Assembly: GCA_903843705.1 (NCBI GenBank)
Contig: CAIMQW010000298.1
Coordinates: 1 to 64,000, forward strand
Direction of reading: 5' to 3'
Source of the DNA: an uncultured Holophagaceae bacterium
Lineage (GTDB): Bacteria > Acidobacteriota > Holophagae > Holophagales > Holophagaceae
Length of the DNA stretch: 64,000 nucleotides
In this document: positions 27,054-36,872 of the stretch, one piece after another
How the letters are laid out: every line of letters begins with the position of its first letter
Position numbering within the stretch: the stretch's first letter is position 1
Notes under the pieces: model-generated
What the model saw: the letters and a program-made list of their open reading frames with translations, nothing else
What the model was told of the DNA's origin: nothing
Databases searched by the model: none
Program-made: the position numbers and the translations under genes

Positions 27054-28352
27054 ATGAAGATCCTGCTCCTCGGCTCCGGCGGCCGGGAACATGCCTTGGC
27101 CCTGAAGCTCAAGGCCGGGGGGGCGGACCTGACTTCGGCCCCGGGCAGCGATGCCCTGGCGACCCTGGGCGTCCGGGTGGACTTGGACTTGGAGAACCCT
27201 GCCGCCGTGGCCGCCTGGTGCACCGCGAACCGCCCGGACCTGGTGGTGCCCGGGCCGGAGGTACCTCTGGTGGCCGGTGTGGCGGATGCCGTGCGGGCCC
27301 TGGGCATCCCGGTCTTCGGCCACGGCGCCGCCACGGCGCAGCTGGAGGGCAGCAAGGCTTTCGCCAAGGAGTTCATGCAGCGCCACCAGCTTCCCTGCGC
27401 CGCCAGCCACACCGTGACGGACCTGGCTGCGGGCGAGGCCCTGATCCGGTCCTGGCCCCACGGCTACCCAATTGTGCTCAAGGCGGACGGCCTGGCGGCG
27501 GGAAAGGGCGTGGTGCTCGCCGCCACCGAGGCCGAGGCCCTGGCGACCTACCGGGCCTTCCTGGCGGGGCAGTTCGGCGAAGCCAGCAAGACCGTGGTCC
27601 TCGAGGCACCCCTGGCGGGCATGGAGCTGTCCCTGCACGTGCTGGCGGATGTGGACACGGACCACGCAGCCTACGCCCTGCTGCCCGCCTGCCAGGACCA
27701 CAAGCGCATCTTCGATGGCGACCAGGGCCCCAACACCGGCGGCATGGGCGCCTTCGGCCCGCTACCCTTCCTGCGGCCCGAGGACATCGAGCTCATGCGC
27801 ACCCGGCTGGTGGAGCCCACCCTGCGGGGCCTCCAGGCCGATGGGCTGGTGGCCCGGGGCGTGCTGTTCCTGGGCGTCATGTGGACGACCCGGGGCCCGG
27901 AGCTGCTGGAGTACAACGTGCGCTTCGGCGACCCCGAGACCCAGGTGATGATGCAGCTCCTGGATGAGGACCTGGCTGCCCTGCTGCTGGAGGTGGCCGA
28001 GGGCCGCCTGGTGACCCGGGACCTGAAGCTCAAGCCCCACACCGCCATTGCCGTGGTGCTGGCCGCCGAGGACTACCCGGCCGGCGCCAAGAAGGGCGTG
28101 CCCATCCAGATCGGTCCCACCGAGGTCACGGTCATCCACGCGGGTACCCGCCTTCAGGGCGGCCAGTGGCTCACTAACGGGGGCCGTGTGCTGAACCTGG
28201 CCACCTCCGCCCCGGACCTCGCCGCCGCCCGCGCCGCCATCGAGGCCGCCCTCCCCGCTGTCACTTGGCCCGGCCGCCAGGTCCGCCACGACATCGGCCT
28301 TAAGGCCCTGAAGCACGCCGAGGCAGGGAAGACCGTTCAGGATCCCTGGTAG
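27054..28352 (+). CDS. purD: Phosphoribosylamine--glycine ligase
   Basis: MKILLLGSGGREHAL; GPNTGGMGAFGP; YNVRFGDPETQ. Confidence 0.97.
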   Translation: MKILLLGSGGREHALALKLKAGGADLTSAPGSDALATLGVRVDLDLENPAAVAAWCTANRPDLVVPGPEVPLVAGVADAVRALGIPVFGHGAATAQLEGSKAFAKEFMQRHQLPCAASHTVTDLAAGEALIRSWPHGYPIVLKADGLAAGKGVVLAATEAEALATYRAFLAGQFGEASKTVVLEAPLAGMELSLHVLADVDTDHAAYALLPACQDHKRIFDGDQGPNTGGMGAFGPLPFLRPEDIELMRTRLVEPTLRGLQADGLVARGVLFLGVMWTTRGPELLEYNVRFGDPETQVMMQLLDEDLAALLLEVAEGRLVTRDLKLKPHTAIAVVLAAEDYPAGAKKGVPIQIGPTEVTVIHAGTRLQGGQWLTNGGRVLNLATSAPDLAAARAAIEAALPAVTWPGRQVRHDIGLKALKHAEAGKTVQDPW

Positions 28353-28353
28353 C

Positions 28354-28704
28354 TCAGGCCCGGTCGCGCAGAAGCCAGAAGACTAGGGCCAGGGCGAAGC
28401 TCACGAGGGTGAGGGTGCCCAGGGCGCGGTGGAAGCGGGGGACCTGGGGGTTGCGGTTGCGGCCCTCCCGCCAGGCCAGGGCGCCTCGGCCCAGGATCAT
28501 GGCGCCGCCCGCGAGGCCCAGCACCGCCAGACCGGTCTCCAGGTGGCCCGGGGGGAAGGCCCGGGGCCGCAGCACCATCCGCAGGGCCACCACCGTGAAG
28601 GCCGCGGTCATGAGGTAGCTGTGGAGCCGGTGGGCGCCGCGCCGCGCCGCCTGCAGCGCGAAGGCCACCAGCAGCACCGCAGGGATCAGCAGGACATCCA
28701 GCAT
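28354..28704 (-). CDS. Small integral membrane protein
   Basis: 116 aa with about 3-4 hydrophobic segments. Confidence 0.55.
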   Translation of the reverse strand: MLDVLLIPAVLLVAFALQAARRGAHRLHSYLMTAAFTVVALRMVLRPRAFPPGHLETGLAVLGLAGGAMILGRGALAWREGRNRNPQVPRFHRALGTLTLVSFALALVFWLLRDRA

Positions 28705-28732
28705 CCGGACAGCCTACAACACCCGCGCCGGT

Positions 28733-30364
28733 TCACGGCCGGTGGATGCCCTCTTTCCGCATGCGGCCCCGGAGGGTGCTGGGGTTCATGCCGAGCAAGT
28801 TGGCCGCGCCATTGAGGCCTTCGATCCTCCAGTTGGTCTTTTTGAGCACCTGGCCGATGTAGTCGCGCTCGAGATCCACCAGCAGCTTCCCCTCCTCCTG
28901 CGGGCCCACGGGAGTGGGGGGGGCGCTGAAGTGATCCAGCATCTGCAGGGTCGTGCCCTGGGAGATGATCACGGCTCGCTCGATGACGCTTTCCAGCTCC
29001 CGCACATTGCCGGGCCAGACATGGGCCATGAGGTCGCTCATGGTCTCGTTGGAGATGCTCCGGACGCTCTTGCCGAGCTTGCGGTTGAGCTTGGCCAGGA
29101 AATACTCCACGAGCAGGGGGATGTCTTCCTTGCGGTCCCGCAGGGGCGGCACGGTGATGGGGAAGATGTTGAGCCGGTAGAACAGGTCCTCCCGGAACCG
29201 GCCCAGCCGGATCTCTTCGTAGAGGTCCCTGTTGGTGGCCGCGATGATCCGGACATCGACCTTGATCGTTCGGGCGCTGCCCAGGCGGCTGAACTCGCCT
29301 TCCTGGATGACGTGCAGCAGCTTCGCCTGCAGCTCGAAGGGCAGGTCCCCGATCTCGTCCAACAGGATGGTGGCCTTGTCGGCCAGCTCAAAGCGGCCCA
29401 GCTGCTGGGAGCTGGCTCCCGTGAAGGCGCCCTTCTCGCGTCCGAAGAGCTCGCTCTCGATCAGGTTGCCGGGCAGGGCCGTGCAGTTGACGATGACGAG
29501 CGGGCGGTGGCTGCGCAGGCTTCGGCTGTGGATGGCACGGGCCACCAGCCCCTTGCCGGTGCCCGTCTCTCCCAGCAGGAGCACCGTCGAATCCAGTGGG
29601 GCCACGGCTTCGACCCGAGAGAACACGCCCTCCAGGCAGCGGCTCTGGCCGATCACCTCCCCAAAGTTGTAGGTATGGTTGATCTCCTGGAACAGGTGTT
29701 CGTTTTCGAGATGGAGGTGCTTCTTCAGGTCCTGGATCTCGGCGTGGGCGCTCTGGAGGTCCTTTTCCGCCTGTTCCCGCAGGTGTGTCTCTCGGGCGAG
29801 CAAATCCTTGGACCGGCCTGCTTGCGCCAGTTCCTCCAGAGTATGAGGGTCGAAACGGGAAGGGCCCGCTATGGAGATGTCGGAGTGGATGGCCACAGCG
29901 CCGATGATGCGGCCTCGGCTCCGAATGGGGGCGGCGGTGACGCGGATGGTGATCTCTTCTCCGGTTCCGCCGTGGGTTGCCAGGAGCACCTCGGTCACCT
30001 TCTCGCCCAGGAGGGCCCGCGTGAGGGGTCGCTCCTCTTCGCGCAGCGAGAGCTGACTACCTGGCCAGCGCAGGCCGAACGCTTCACCTCTCCGGCCGAA
30101 GCACTTCTTCAGTTCTTCGAGAGTATTGACACCGAACATCCGGAAGGCGGCGGGATTGCAGCGGGTGACCCCGTCACAGGAGACGATGCAGACCCCGTTG
30201 GGGGTGGTATCGAGGATCGCATTCATCTCCAGACGCTTCAGGAGGACTTCGAAAACGTGCGCGGTGATCGCCCGTTTTCGTTTCCCATGGATCGCATCGA
30301 ATTTCAATCGCGTGCCGGAAGCCTTGGTGAAGCGCAATGTGTAAGATTCAGAAAATATTGACAA
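28733..30364 (-). CDS. PAS-containing sigma54-dependent transcriptional activator
   Basis: GETGTGKGLVARAIHSRS Walker A, FGREKGAFTGA (GAFTGA loop), Fis-type C-terminal HTH (AANLLGMNPSTLRGRMRKEGI), N-terminal PAS. Confidence 0.95.
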   Translation of the reverse strand: MSIFSESYTLRFTKASGTRLKFDAIHGKRKRAITAHVFEVLLKRLEMNAILDTTPNGVCIVSCDGVTRCNPAAFRMFGVNTLEELKKCFGRRGEAFGLRWPGSQLSLREEERPLTRALLGEKVTEVLLATHGGTGEEITIRVTAAPIRSRGRIIGAVAIHSDISIAGPSRFDPHTLEELAQAGRSKDLLARETHLREQAEKDLQSAHAEIQDLKKHLHLENEHLFQEINHTYNFGEVIGQSRCLEGVFSRVEAVAPLDSTVLLLGETGTGKGLVARAIHSRSLRSHRPLVIVNCTALPGNLIESELFGREKGAFTGASSQQLGRFELADKATILLDEIGDLPFELQAKLLHVIQEGEFSRLGSARTIKVDVRIIAATNRDLYEEIRLGRFREDLFYRLNIFPITVPPLRDRKEDIPLLVEYFLAKLNRKLGKSVRSISNETMSDLMAHVWPGNVRELESVIERAVIISQGTTLQMLDHFSAPPTPVGPQEEGKLLVDLERDYIGQVLKKTNWRIEGLNGAANLLGMNPSTLRGRMRKEGIHRP

Positions 30365-30628
30365 TGGAACTCCACGTCAACCGATGAATACACCGTGGTC
30401 ATCTATTAGTGTAGGTCGTTCTGCGTGAATAACCAGCGAACGGAAAAAAAATATTGAAGAGTCTTTACAAAGTGTCTTGGCTTCGCCCCGTGCCGCCCAC
30501 CGTCGCATTTGACGGATCTGTTGCGGGGGGTGGCGGGTGGGGTTGGTGCCTTGGTTGTTTGGTTGGATAGGTATTATATAAGATTAATAATAATAGCGTT
30601 TAAAATTATCATAGCTCATCGCATGCCG

Positions 30629-30644
30629 TGGCACGGGAATTGAT
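30629..30644 (+). promoter_or_regulatory. Candidate sigma54 (-24/-12) promoter TGGCACGGGAATTGAT
   Basis: Matches TGGCACG-N4-TTG; -12 dinucleotide is GA not GC; about 85 bp upstream of the Fe-S gene and divergent from the sigma54 activator. Confidence 0.5.
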
Positions 30645-30728
30645 AATTAACTTGGTGGTCGGTTATCGCCAGACCTTGCAAGAAACCAAACGATTCCAAG
30701 GAATTCCACAAAAAAGTGGGGTGGGAAT

Positions 30729-31502
30729 TTGAACGCAAAAAAAGCCATGCTGATCGACCTGACGCTCTGTGTTGGCTGCAACGTCTGTCAGGGCGCCTGC
30801 AAGGAAGAGAACCAGCTGCCTCCGAGGGAAGAAAAATACCTCTCGCTCACCGCCTTTACCGCCCTGAGCAAGTACAACGACCTCTACATCCGCCGTATGT
30901 GTCAGCACTGCGATGTCCCCACCTGCGTGTCGGTCTGCCCGGTCGCTGCGCTCAGCAAGGCGGAAGCGGGTCCGGTGGCCTACGATGGGGAAAAGTGCAT
31001 CGGGTGCCGCTACTGCCTGCAGGCCTGCCCCTACCACGTGCCGAAATACGAGTGGAGCAGCACCAAGCCTCGCATCCAGAAGTGCAAGTTCTGTGCGCCC
31101 AGGTTGGCCAAGGGACTCCCGCCGGCCTGCGCGGAGGCCTGCCCGACCGGGGCGACCATCTTCGGCGGTCGCGAGGAGCTGCTGCTCGAGGCAGCCCACC
31201 GGGTCAGCGCCGAGCCGACCAAGTATGTGCCCCGAATCTATGGCAAGGACGATGTGGGCGGCACCTCGATGCTGTATCTGAGCCCGGTTCCCTTCGAACA
31301 GCTGGGTTTCGACTCCAGGCTGGGGAAGATCCCCATGCCCATGCTGACCATGAGCGCCCTCTCCAAGGTTCCCAATGTGCTGTCCGTGGGTGGCGTGATG
31401 CTCGGCGGCATCTGGTGGATCACCAACCGGCGCAGCGAAGTCGCGGCCTTTGAAGCTTCCGAGAAAAAGGGCGAGACGCCCCGGCACGAGGACAAACCGT
31501 GA
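30729..31502 (+). CDS. Four-cluster ferredoxin-type subunit (HybA/HmcB/NrfC-like) with C-terminal TM anchor
   Basis: Cys motifs CVGCNVCQGAC, CQHCDVPTCVSVCP, CIGCRYCLQACP, CKFC...CAEACP; C-terminal VLSVGGVMLGGIWWI; no Tat signal seen. Confidence 0.9.
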   Translation: MNAKKAMLIDLTLCVGCNVCQGACKEENQLPPREEKYLSLTAFTALSKYNDLYIRRMCQHCDVPTCVSVCPVAALSKAEAGPVAYDGEKCIGCRYCLQACPYHVPKYEWSSTKPRIQKCKFCAPRLAKGLPPACAEACPTGATIFGGREELLLEAAHRVSAEPTKYVPRIYGKDDVGGTSMLYLSPVPFEQLGFDSRLGKIPMPMLTMSALSKVPNVLSVGGVMLGGIWWITNRRSEVAAFEASEKKGETPRHEDKP

Positions 31503-32701
31503 AAATTCGACTTCTCCCCCGCATCTCAAGATGGCACCCGATCGCCACCACCTTGATCCTGGCTGGCACCCTCGCCGCCATTGCCAGGTTTACCTATGGG
31601 CTCGGCGCCACCACGAACCTCAGTGACGAATTTCCCTGGGGACTCTGGATCGGCTTCGACTTCCTGGGGATTGGGCTCGCCGCCTCCGGCTTCACCATCG
31701 TCGCCGCCGTCCATTTGTTCCACGCCAAGGAGTACGAACCGATCGTGCGTCCCGCGATCCTGACGGCCTTCATCGGCTACATGCTGGTGGTGCTCGTGCT
31801 CATCCTCGACCTGGGCCGCCCCGACCACTTCTGGCATCCGCTGGTCATGTGGAACCCACACTCGGTCATGTGCGAGATCAGCTGGTGTCTCATGCTTTAC
31901 ACCTCCGTGCTCTCCCTGGAGTTCGCCCCGATTGTGCTCGAACGGTTCAACATTCTTTGGCCCATCAAGTGGATTCATACCATCTCGTTGCCGCTCATGA
32001 TCTTCGGCGTGCTGCTGTCCACACTGCACCAGTCCTCGTTCGGTTCGCTCTACCTCATCGTTCCGAACCGGTTGCATGCCCTCTGGTACACCCCGCTGCT
32101 GCCGGTCCTCTTCTTCATCTCCTGCCTCGCCTCCGGGATCTCGATGATCCTCCTCGAGTCCCTCATCTTCTCGCGGGGCGGACGCGATCTGCTGCCGACC
32201 CGGCTCCGGGCTAACCTGGCCAAGGTCATCGCCGTCATCCTGGCCCTCTACTTCGTCGTGCGGGTCGAGAACCTGCTGGCGCGGGGGGCCCTGGCCGAGA
32301 TGACGACCCTGACCTACTTCAGCCTCGCCTTCTATGCCGAGATGCTGATCGGCTTCGTCATTCCCTTCGGCTTGCTGGTCGTGGAACGGGTCCGGAACTC
32401 ACGCCGTGGGCTGTATGCCGCCACCCTCCTGGTGGTGGTGGGTTTCGCCCTCAACCGCATGAACACCGCGATCACCGGCCTGGAGACCTACCCGGCGCAG
32501 ACCTACTTCCCGTCCCTGATTGAGATCTTCATCATGCTCGGGATCACTGCGCTCGGTTTCAGCGCCTTCTCCTTCATCGTCAAACACCTTCCGATCTTCG
32601 AGCCTGTGGCCGTCACGCCACGCGTTCGACAAGAGGCCGTGACCGCGCGGCCTGAACCCGTATTCCTCACCCGTCACGGTGGAGACCTGGAGTCTTCGTG
32701 A
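31499..32701 (+). CDS. NrfD/HybB-family polytopic membrane quinone-interacting subunit
   Basis: About 10 TM; FPWGLWIGFDFLGIGLAASGF and LDLGRPDHFWHPLVMWNPHSVMCEISWCLMLYTSVLSLEF (HybB-like); 4-nt overlap with the upstream gene. Confidence 0.9.
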   Translation: MKIRLLPRISRWHPIATTLILAGTLAAIARFTYGLGATTNLSDEFPWGLWIGFDFLGIGLAASGFTIVAAVHLFHAKEYEPIVRPAILTAFIGYMLVVLVLILDLGRPDHFWHPLVMWNPHSVMCEISWCLMLYTSVLSLEFAPIVLERFNILWPIKWIHTISLPLMIFGVLLSTLHQSSFGSLYLIVPNRLHALWYTPLLPVLFFISCLASGISMILLESLIFSRGGRDLLPTRLRANLAKVIAVILALYFVVRVENLLARGALAEMTTLTYFSLAFYAEMLIGFVIPFGLLVVERVRNSRRGLYAATLLVVVGFALNRMNTAITGLETYPAQTYFPSLIEIFIMLGITALGFSAFSFIVKHLPIFEPVAVTPRVRQEAVTARPEPVFLTRHGGDLESS

Positions 32702-32741
32702 GTGGCAGTTTCCCGCACCAACAGCACCACAGGAGGTTTAT

Positions 32742-32900
32742 ATGTTCGATCTGGCCAACTGGAAGAACTCGGAAACGCTCTGGCTGAACATCACGAATGG
32801 CTCACTGGGCCTGCTCACCATCGGACTGCTCGGCTGGATCATCGGCGGATCGATCCGGGAGTTCGTCCACCACTACCGTGATGCCCACATCAAGCACTAG
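32742..32900 (+). CDS. Small single-TM protein (52 aa) in Fe-S/NrfD operon
   Basis: AGGAGG RBS upstream; LGLLTIGLLGWIIGGSIREFVHHYRDAH. Confidence 0.7.
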   Translation: MFDLANWKNSETLWLNITNGSLGLLTIGLLGWIIGGSIREFVHHYRDAHIKH

Positions 32901-32915
32901 CCAGGGAGAGTCACC

Positions 32916-33101
32916 ATGACCGTTCTGCTCGTCCTGTTCCTGATCTTCGTCTTTGTCGCCACGGACCAGCTTGTTCAAGCCGCGTCCCGGCGGGCCGCAG
33001 CCCGGCGGAAGGAACTTCTGAAAGGGCCTGCGCCTCTGACCCTGCCTAGGGTTCCAGTTACGCTCCGCAACATTGAGCCCCAGGGGCTGCTCCACCACTG
33101 A
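32916..33101 (+). CDS. Small single-TM protein (61 aa) in Fe-S/NrfD operon
   Basis: GGGAGAG RBS; MTVLLVLFLIFVFVATDQLVQAASRRAAARRKEL. Confidence 0.65.
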   Translation: MTVLLVLFLIFVFVATDQLVQAASRRAAARRKELLKGPAPLTLPRVPVTLRNIEPQGLLHH

Positions 33102-33130
33102 ACTGCCAGGCCTGCGGGTCCCTGCGTCTA

Positions 33131-33168
33131 CTCGGTATCGGCTGCGCCGATACCGAGATAAACAGATA
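33131..33168. repeat. Dispersed palindromic element, copy 2 (CTCGGTATCGGC-tgc-GCCGATACCGAG ATAAACAGATA)
   Basis: Perfect 12-bp stem; near-identical to 11072-11110. Confidence 0.85.
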
Positions 33169-33188
33169 AAAAGATGTAAAAGCTTGAC

Positions 33189-34076
33189 TTATAGCGACAA
33201 GGCCTCCAGGCGCTTCTCGCCTTCCCAGCGGTAGAAGCCGCTGCCGGTCTTGCGGCCGAGGCGGCCGGAGGCGACGAGCTGGCGCAGGAGGGACGGGGCC
33301 TTGAAGCGGGGCTCGCCAAAGGCGTCGAAAAGGACTTCCGCCACGCTCTGCATGGTGTCCAGGCCGATGAAGTCGCTGAGGTGCAGCGGCCCCATGGGAT
33401 GGCCGCAGCCCAGCTTCATTGCGGCATCGATGTCCTCGGGAGTGGCGAGCCGCTGCTCGGCGCAGCGGATGGCGTCCAGCAGGTAGGGCACCAGGAGCCG
33501 GTTCACCACAAAGCCCGGGGCGTCCGGGGCCATGACGGCGGTCTTGCCGAGGCCCTGGACGAAGCCCCGCAGGGCGGCCAGGGTTTCCTCGGTGGTGGCC
33601 AGGGTGCGAATGATCTCAACCAGGGGCATGACCGGGACGGGATTGAAGAAGTGCAGGCCAGCGAAGCGGCCTAGGCGCGTGGGTTCGAGCACCGGGCCGA
33701 TCTGGGCCACGGACAGGCTGGAGGTGTTGGTGCACAGGATGGCCGCGGGTCCCAGGATGCGGTCGAGCTCGGCGAAGGTCTGCAGCTTGAGGTCCAGGCG
33801 CTCGGGAATGGCCTCCACCACCAGGTCGCAGTCGGCCAGGGTGGCAAAGGACAGAGTGCCCTGCAGGTTCTTCTGCCAGGCACTGCGCTGCCCCTCGGTG
33901 ACCTTGCCCTTGGCCACGGCCCGGTCCCAGGCTCCGTGGATGCGGGCCAGCCCCTTGGCGAGGAAGCTCTCCTCCGCTTCTTTCACCCAGACCTGGCAGC
34001 CGGCTTCTGCCGCGCACTGCGCAATGCCCGAGCCCATGAGCCCACAACCGACGATGCCGACGCGCTGGATGTCCAC
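33189..34076 (-). CDS. 3-hydroxyacyl-CoA (3-hydroxybutyryl-CoA) dehydrogenase
   Basis: VGIVGCGLMGSGIAQCAAEAG, GLHFFNPVPVMPLVEIIR, GFVVNRLLVPYLLDAI; GTG start at 34076 preceded by AAAGGGAGA. Confidence 0.93.
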   Translation of the reverse strand: MDIQRVGIVGCGLMGSGIAQCAAEAGCQVWVKEAEESFLAKGLARIHGAWDRAVAKGKVTEGQRSAWQKNLQGTLSFATLADCDLVVEAIPERLDLKLQTFAELDRILGPAAILCTNTSSLSVAQIGPVLEPTRLGRFAGLHFFNPVPVMPLVEIIRTLATTEETLAALRGFVQGLGKTAVMAPDAPGFVVNRLLVPYLLDAIRCAEQRLATPEDIDAAMKLGCGHPMGPLHLSDFIGLDTMQSVAEVLFDAFGEPRFKAPSLLRQLVASGRLGRKTGSGFYRWEGEKRLEALSL

Positions 34077-34211
34077 GGGTGTCTCCCTTTGATGATCTTC
34101 GCCCATTGTGGGAGCTTTCGGCGGGGCAGGGGAGGCTGACCTTGGGTAGGGGGGCTGTGAGCCGACAGCTGACAGCACTGGCATAAACTGTTCCCCATCC
34201 CCGGAGTCCCC

Positions 34212-34697
34212 ATGACCATCTCAGTACAGGACCTGCTTCGCCACCAGGCTTGGGCGGACGCTCACTTCTTCGGGGCCTGGGAGGCCTCCGGGTCCCAGGA
34301 GGACGAAGACCTCCGGCAGCGCGCGGACCACATCCTCTCGGTGCAGGAGATCTTCCGGAAGCTGATCCAGGGCGAAAGGCCCGAGTTGAACCAGGGGCCG
34401 CCCCCGATCTTTGCGGATCTGAAGGCCCGCTGTGTGGCCAGCCACGAGGCTCTGGAGGCCCTGGCCGCAGGCCTCGGTGAGGCGGAACTGGCCCGAACAC
34501 TGCGGGTGCCCTTCTTCCCGGAGCCTCCCTGTGTCATCCCTGTCCAGGACGCTCTGCTGCAGGCCTGCATGCACTCCCAGCACCACCGGGGTCAGTGCAT
34601 GACTAGGCTCGTGGCACTGGGCGCCTCCGCCCGGAACGTGGACTACCTCATCTGGCTCTGGAAGGGCCGGCCCGAGCCGCGCTGGATGGCTTCCTAA
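34212..34697 (+). CDS. DinB-family protein
   Basis: DLLRHQAWADAHFF; ADHILSVQEIF; CMHSQHHRGQCMTRLVALG. Confidence 0.85.
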   Translation: MTISVQDLLRHQAWADAHFFGAWEASGSQEDEDLRQRADHILSVQEIFRKLIQGERPELNQGPPPIFADLKARCVASHEALEALAAGLGEAELARTLRVPFFPEPPCVIPVQDALLQACMHSQHHRGQCMTRLVALGASARNVDYLIWLWKGRPEPRWMAS

Positions 34698-34816
34698 GTG
34701 TTCCAGGGCATTTTGTTGGCTTCACTCTGCAGGAATCCCCCTCCTGTTGGTATCCTTGGTGACAACTCCACCAGACCCTGGCGATTTCAACCCATCACCG
34801 AATTTCGGAGGCTGTC

Positions 34817-35971
34817 GTGAACCGAGCAACCAAGCATCTCCTCTTTGCCGCGGCTGGCCTGCTGGCCATCAGCGCCGTGGCGGGCGACCTCAAGATCGGT
34901 GTGGCGGAGGCCCTGACCGGCGGCGCGGCCCAGTACGGCGTGCCCATCCGCAACGGCTTCCAACTGGCCGCCGATGAGATCAATGCCAAGGGCGGCATCA
35001 ACGGCAATAAGCTCGTGCTCGTCATCGAGGACGAGCAGGGCAAGAAGGAAGAGGCCATCAACGTCTTCAAGAAGCTCATCTTCCAGGACAAGGTCCTGAT
35101 GATCTTTGGGCCCACTCTGTCCAACTCGATGTTCGCCGCAGGCCCCGTGGCCAACGCCGCAAAGGTGGTGGCCTTCGGCACCTCCAACACCGCCAACGGC
35201 ATCAGCGAGATGGGGCCCTACATCTTCCGCAACTCGGTGATGGAGAGCGACGTGCTGCCGGTGACCGTCAGCACCGCCGTGAAACACTACAAGATCAAGA
35301 AGGTCGCGGTGATCTACGGCAACGATGACGCCTTCACCAAGAGCGGCTACGACGTCTTCAAGAAGGTGCTGGAGGACCAGAAGATCCCCGTGACCACCAC
35401 CGAGACCTATGTGAAAGGCGACGTGGACTTCAAGGCCCAACTCACCAAGATCAAGGCCACGAACCCCGATGCCGTCATCTGCTCTGGCCTTGCGGAGGAG
35501 GCGGCCACCCTCATGGTCCAGGCCCGCGGCCTCGGCCTGAAGGTACCCTTCATCGGCGGCAACGGCTTCAACTCACCCAAGCTGTTCGAGGTCTCCAAGA
35601 CCGCGGGCGAGGGCACCTTCGTGGGCAGCCCCTGGGCCAACACCAATCCCACCCCGGCAAACCAGCACTTCGTGGAGGCCTACCGGGCGAAATACGGCTC
35701 TGAGCCCAACCAGTTCGCGGCCCAGGCCTTCGACGCCATGACCATCGCAGCTGCGGCCCTGAAGACCGTCAAGGTCACCGGCAACCTGGCCAACGACCGG
35801 GAGGCCCTGCACGCCGCGCTGCCCAAGGTGGCCATCAGCGGCGCCACTGGCCCGTTCAAGTTCCGGCAGTCGGTCGGCAAGGACGGCAAGCTCGCGGGCT
35901 ATGACGCCGATCAGAAGCCGTTCATCTACGTGATCCGGGAAGGCAAGTTCGTCCTATTCACCGGCAAGTAG
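34817..35971 (+). CDS. livK: Branched-chain amino acid ABC transporter, substrate-binding protein
   Basis: LKIGVAEALTGGAAQYG...GFQLAADEINAKGGINGNKLVLVIEDEQGK. Confidence 0.9.
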   Translation: MNRATKHLLFAAAGLLAISAVAGDLKIGVAEALTGGAAQYGVPIRNGFQLAADEINAKGGINGNKLVLVIEDEQGKKEEAINVFKKLIFQDKVLMIFGPTLSNSMFAAGPVANAAKVVAFGTSNTANGISEMGPYIFRNSVMESDVLPVTVSTAVKHYKIKKVAVIYGNDDAFTKSGYDVFKKVLEDQKIPVTTTETYVKGDVDFKAQLTKIKATNPDAVICSGLAEEAATLMVQARGLGLKVPFIGGNGFNSPKLFEVSKTAGEGTFVGSPWANTNPTPANQHFVEAYRAKYGSEPNQFAAQAFDAMTIAAAALKTVKVTGNLANDREALHAALPKVAISGATGPFKFRQSVGKDGKLAGYDADQKPFIYVIREGKFVLFTGK

Positions 35972-35989
35972 GCGACTTCCCCAGGTCCC

Positions 35990-36871
35990 ATGCTCGAACA
36001 GCAACTCGTCAACGCCCTCACCCTGGGCAGCGTCTACGCCCTCTTCTCCCTGGGCTTCACGCTGGTTTTCGGTGTGCTGGAGGTCATCAACCTCTCCCAC
36101 GGCGCCATGTTCATGGCCGGCAGCTTCGCGGCCATGACCGTGGTGACGCGCTTCAAGGCGCCCCTGGCCGTGGGCATCCTGGCCGCCATGCTGGTCTCGG
36201 GTCTCCTGGGCCTGGCCATCGACGCGCTGATCCTGAAGCGCCTGCGGGCCCGCCACGCGCCGCACCTGATCCCGATGATTGCCACGATCGGAGCCACCAC
36301 GGTCCTCACCAGCGCCGCCCAGGGGCTCTTCGGGGTGGAGGTCCAGCGCTTCCCTGACGAGCTGCTCTCCACCCGGGAGTTCATCTTCGGCAGCGTGCAC
36401 GTGCGGGCTCTGGAATTGGCCATCGTGGGCATCTCCTTCCTGCTCATGACGACCCTGTTCCTGGTGCTGCGGCACACCCGCCAGGGGCGCGCCCTGCGGG
36501 CCATCGCCGAGTCCCCGAAGGCCGCTGCCCTGCTGGGTGTCAACGTCGAGGGCCTGTTCATGGCCACCTCCTTCACCGCCGCGGCCTTGGGCGGCGTGGC
36601 TGGTCTGCTCATCGGCCTGAACTTCAACTCGGTCACCCCTCTCATGGGTCAGCCCATCCTCCACAAGGGGATCGCGGTGGTCATCCTGGGCGGCATGGGC
36701 GACATCCGCGGCGCCCTTTTCGGAGGGCTGTTCCTGGGCTTCGCCGAGGTGCTGAGCAAGGCCTACCTCTCGTCCCAGATGGGCGACGCCGTGGCCTTCG
36801 GCCTGCTGTTCCTGATCCTCCTGGTGCGGCCCGCGGGGCTGTTCGGCCGGGTGCTGGAGCGCAAGGCCTGA
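35990..36871 (+). CDS. livH: Branched-chain amino acid ABC transporter permease
   Basis: LVNALTLGSVYALFSLGFTLVFGVLEVINLSHGAMFM. Confidence 0.93.
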   Translation: MLEQQLVNALTLGSVYALFSLGFTLVFGVLEVINLSHGAMFMAGSFAAMTVVTRFKAPLAVGILAAMLVSGLLGLAIDALILKRLRARHAPHLIPMIATIGATTVLTSAAQGLFGVEVQRFPDELLSTREFIFGSVHVRALELAIVGISFLLMTTLFLVLRHTRQGRALRAIAESPKAAALLGVNVEGLFMATSFTAAALGGVAGLLIGLNFNSVTPLMGQPILHKGIAVVILGGMGDIRGALFGGLFLGFAEVLSKAYLSSQMGDAVAFGLLFLILLVRPAGLFGRVLERKA

Positions 36872-36872
36872 C

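Noticed and set aside
28742-30361. 539-aa ORF antisense to the sigma54 activator
   Set aside because: Exactly mirrors the activator ORF; shadow frame.
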